DNA of 64,000 bases from Xylanibacter ruminicola (GTDB taxonomy: Bacteria; Bacteroidota; Bacteroidia; Bacteroidales; Bacteroidaceae): positions 62,001-126,000 of the forward strand of contig SUYC01000003.1 in NCBI GenBank assembly GCA_015060625.1, written 5' to 3'. Each line of letters begins with the position of its first letter. Within the stretch, counting starts at the first letter, position 1. The translations under genes were made by a program, and so were the position numbers. Shown piece by piece: positions 63,849-64,000 of this stretch. The notes under the pieces were generated by a model. That model was not told the DNA's origin. It searched no databases and saw nothing but the letters and a program-made list of their open reading frames with translations.

Positions 63849-64000
63849 TCGCTTCCTGAATAAGGTTTACTCGTTTTCGGTCGTCATTTTTAGCACTTGA
63901 CTTTCCATACGGATTCAGTTGACTTTCTCAACTCGATTGTATAGCCAAATTTGCTGGACAGGCATTCTACTGTTTGCCCCCACCTTTTTTTCGTATCTTA

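Overview
The window looks like a chromosomal segment of a Bacteroidales bacterium, most likely Prevotella or a close relative (inference). The support is: many promoters with the Bacteroidota -7 box TAnnTTTG and almost no Shine-Dalgarno sequences; a SusC/SusD pair with a hybrid two-component regulator; an LpxC-FabZ fusion; an HU-like protein followed by a smalltalk peptide; and a fused NfnA/NfnB-type oxidoreductase. I saw no rRNA, tRNA, CRISPR array, complete IS or phage.

Region 1 (1-20.4 kb) is a polysaccharide utilization locus (PUL). A GH97 gene and a GH43 gene (cut by the window edge) run leftward. Diverging from them are GH127, SusC, SusD, a lipoprotein with two DUF4859-like modules, a BACON/HExxH/DUF4859-like lipoprotein, a CotH-type kinase, a second HExxH protein and an AraC-type hybrid two-component system (HTCS). 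The divergent promoter region holds two oriented pairs of direct repeats that look like HTCS operators. Beta-L-arabinofuranosidase, GH43, retaining GH97 and two putative metallopeptidases together fit uptake of hydroxyproline-rich plant glycoprotein (extensin-type) better than a plain polysaccharide. This is a hypothesis.

Region 2 (20.5-33 kb) is a mosaic of single genes and decayed pieces: a metallo-beta-lactamase-fold lactonase-like enzyme, a methyltransferase, an M18 aminopeptidase, a tricorn-like S41 protease, an internally deleted Tat-flavodoxin pseudogene, FKBP and Nim-like genes, a truncated XRE regulator behind an intact promoter, 22-bp tandem repeats, a beta-helix surface protein, an aldo/keto reductase, an orphan C-terminal tail and a flavin reductase.

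Region 3 (33-56.6 kb) is leftward housekeeping. One long directon runs serS, Nfn-like fusion, ttcA, PD40 protein, uridine phosphorylase, mnmE, nitroreductase, yjbR-like, acetyltransferase, araC. Next come rplU-rpmA with a candidate small RNA upstream, then lpxD-lpxC/fabZ-lpxA-miaA-PBP1-helicase, then prfA-pyrF-HD hydrolase.

Region 4 (56.6-63.4 kb) is the most system-like stretch. It has a lipoprotein-type TPR histidine kinase, a previously untracked 58-aa peptide with a double-glycine leader, and, divergent from it, a C39 peptidase-containing ABC exporter plus a HlyD-type adaptor. This looks like a complete peptide export module whose cargo has no family I recognise. HU and smalltalk genes follow, and the last 400 bp are extremely AT-rich and flanked by inverted octamer arrays.

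Across the window, short tandem arrays with 7, 8 or 10-bp periods recur between genes and inside protein linkers. They are listed separately as findings.
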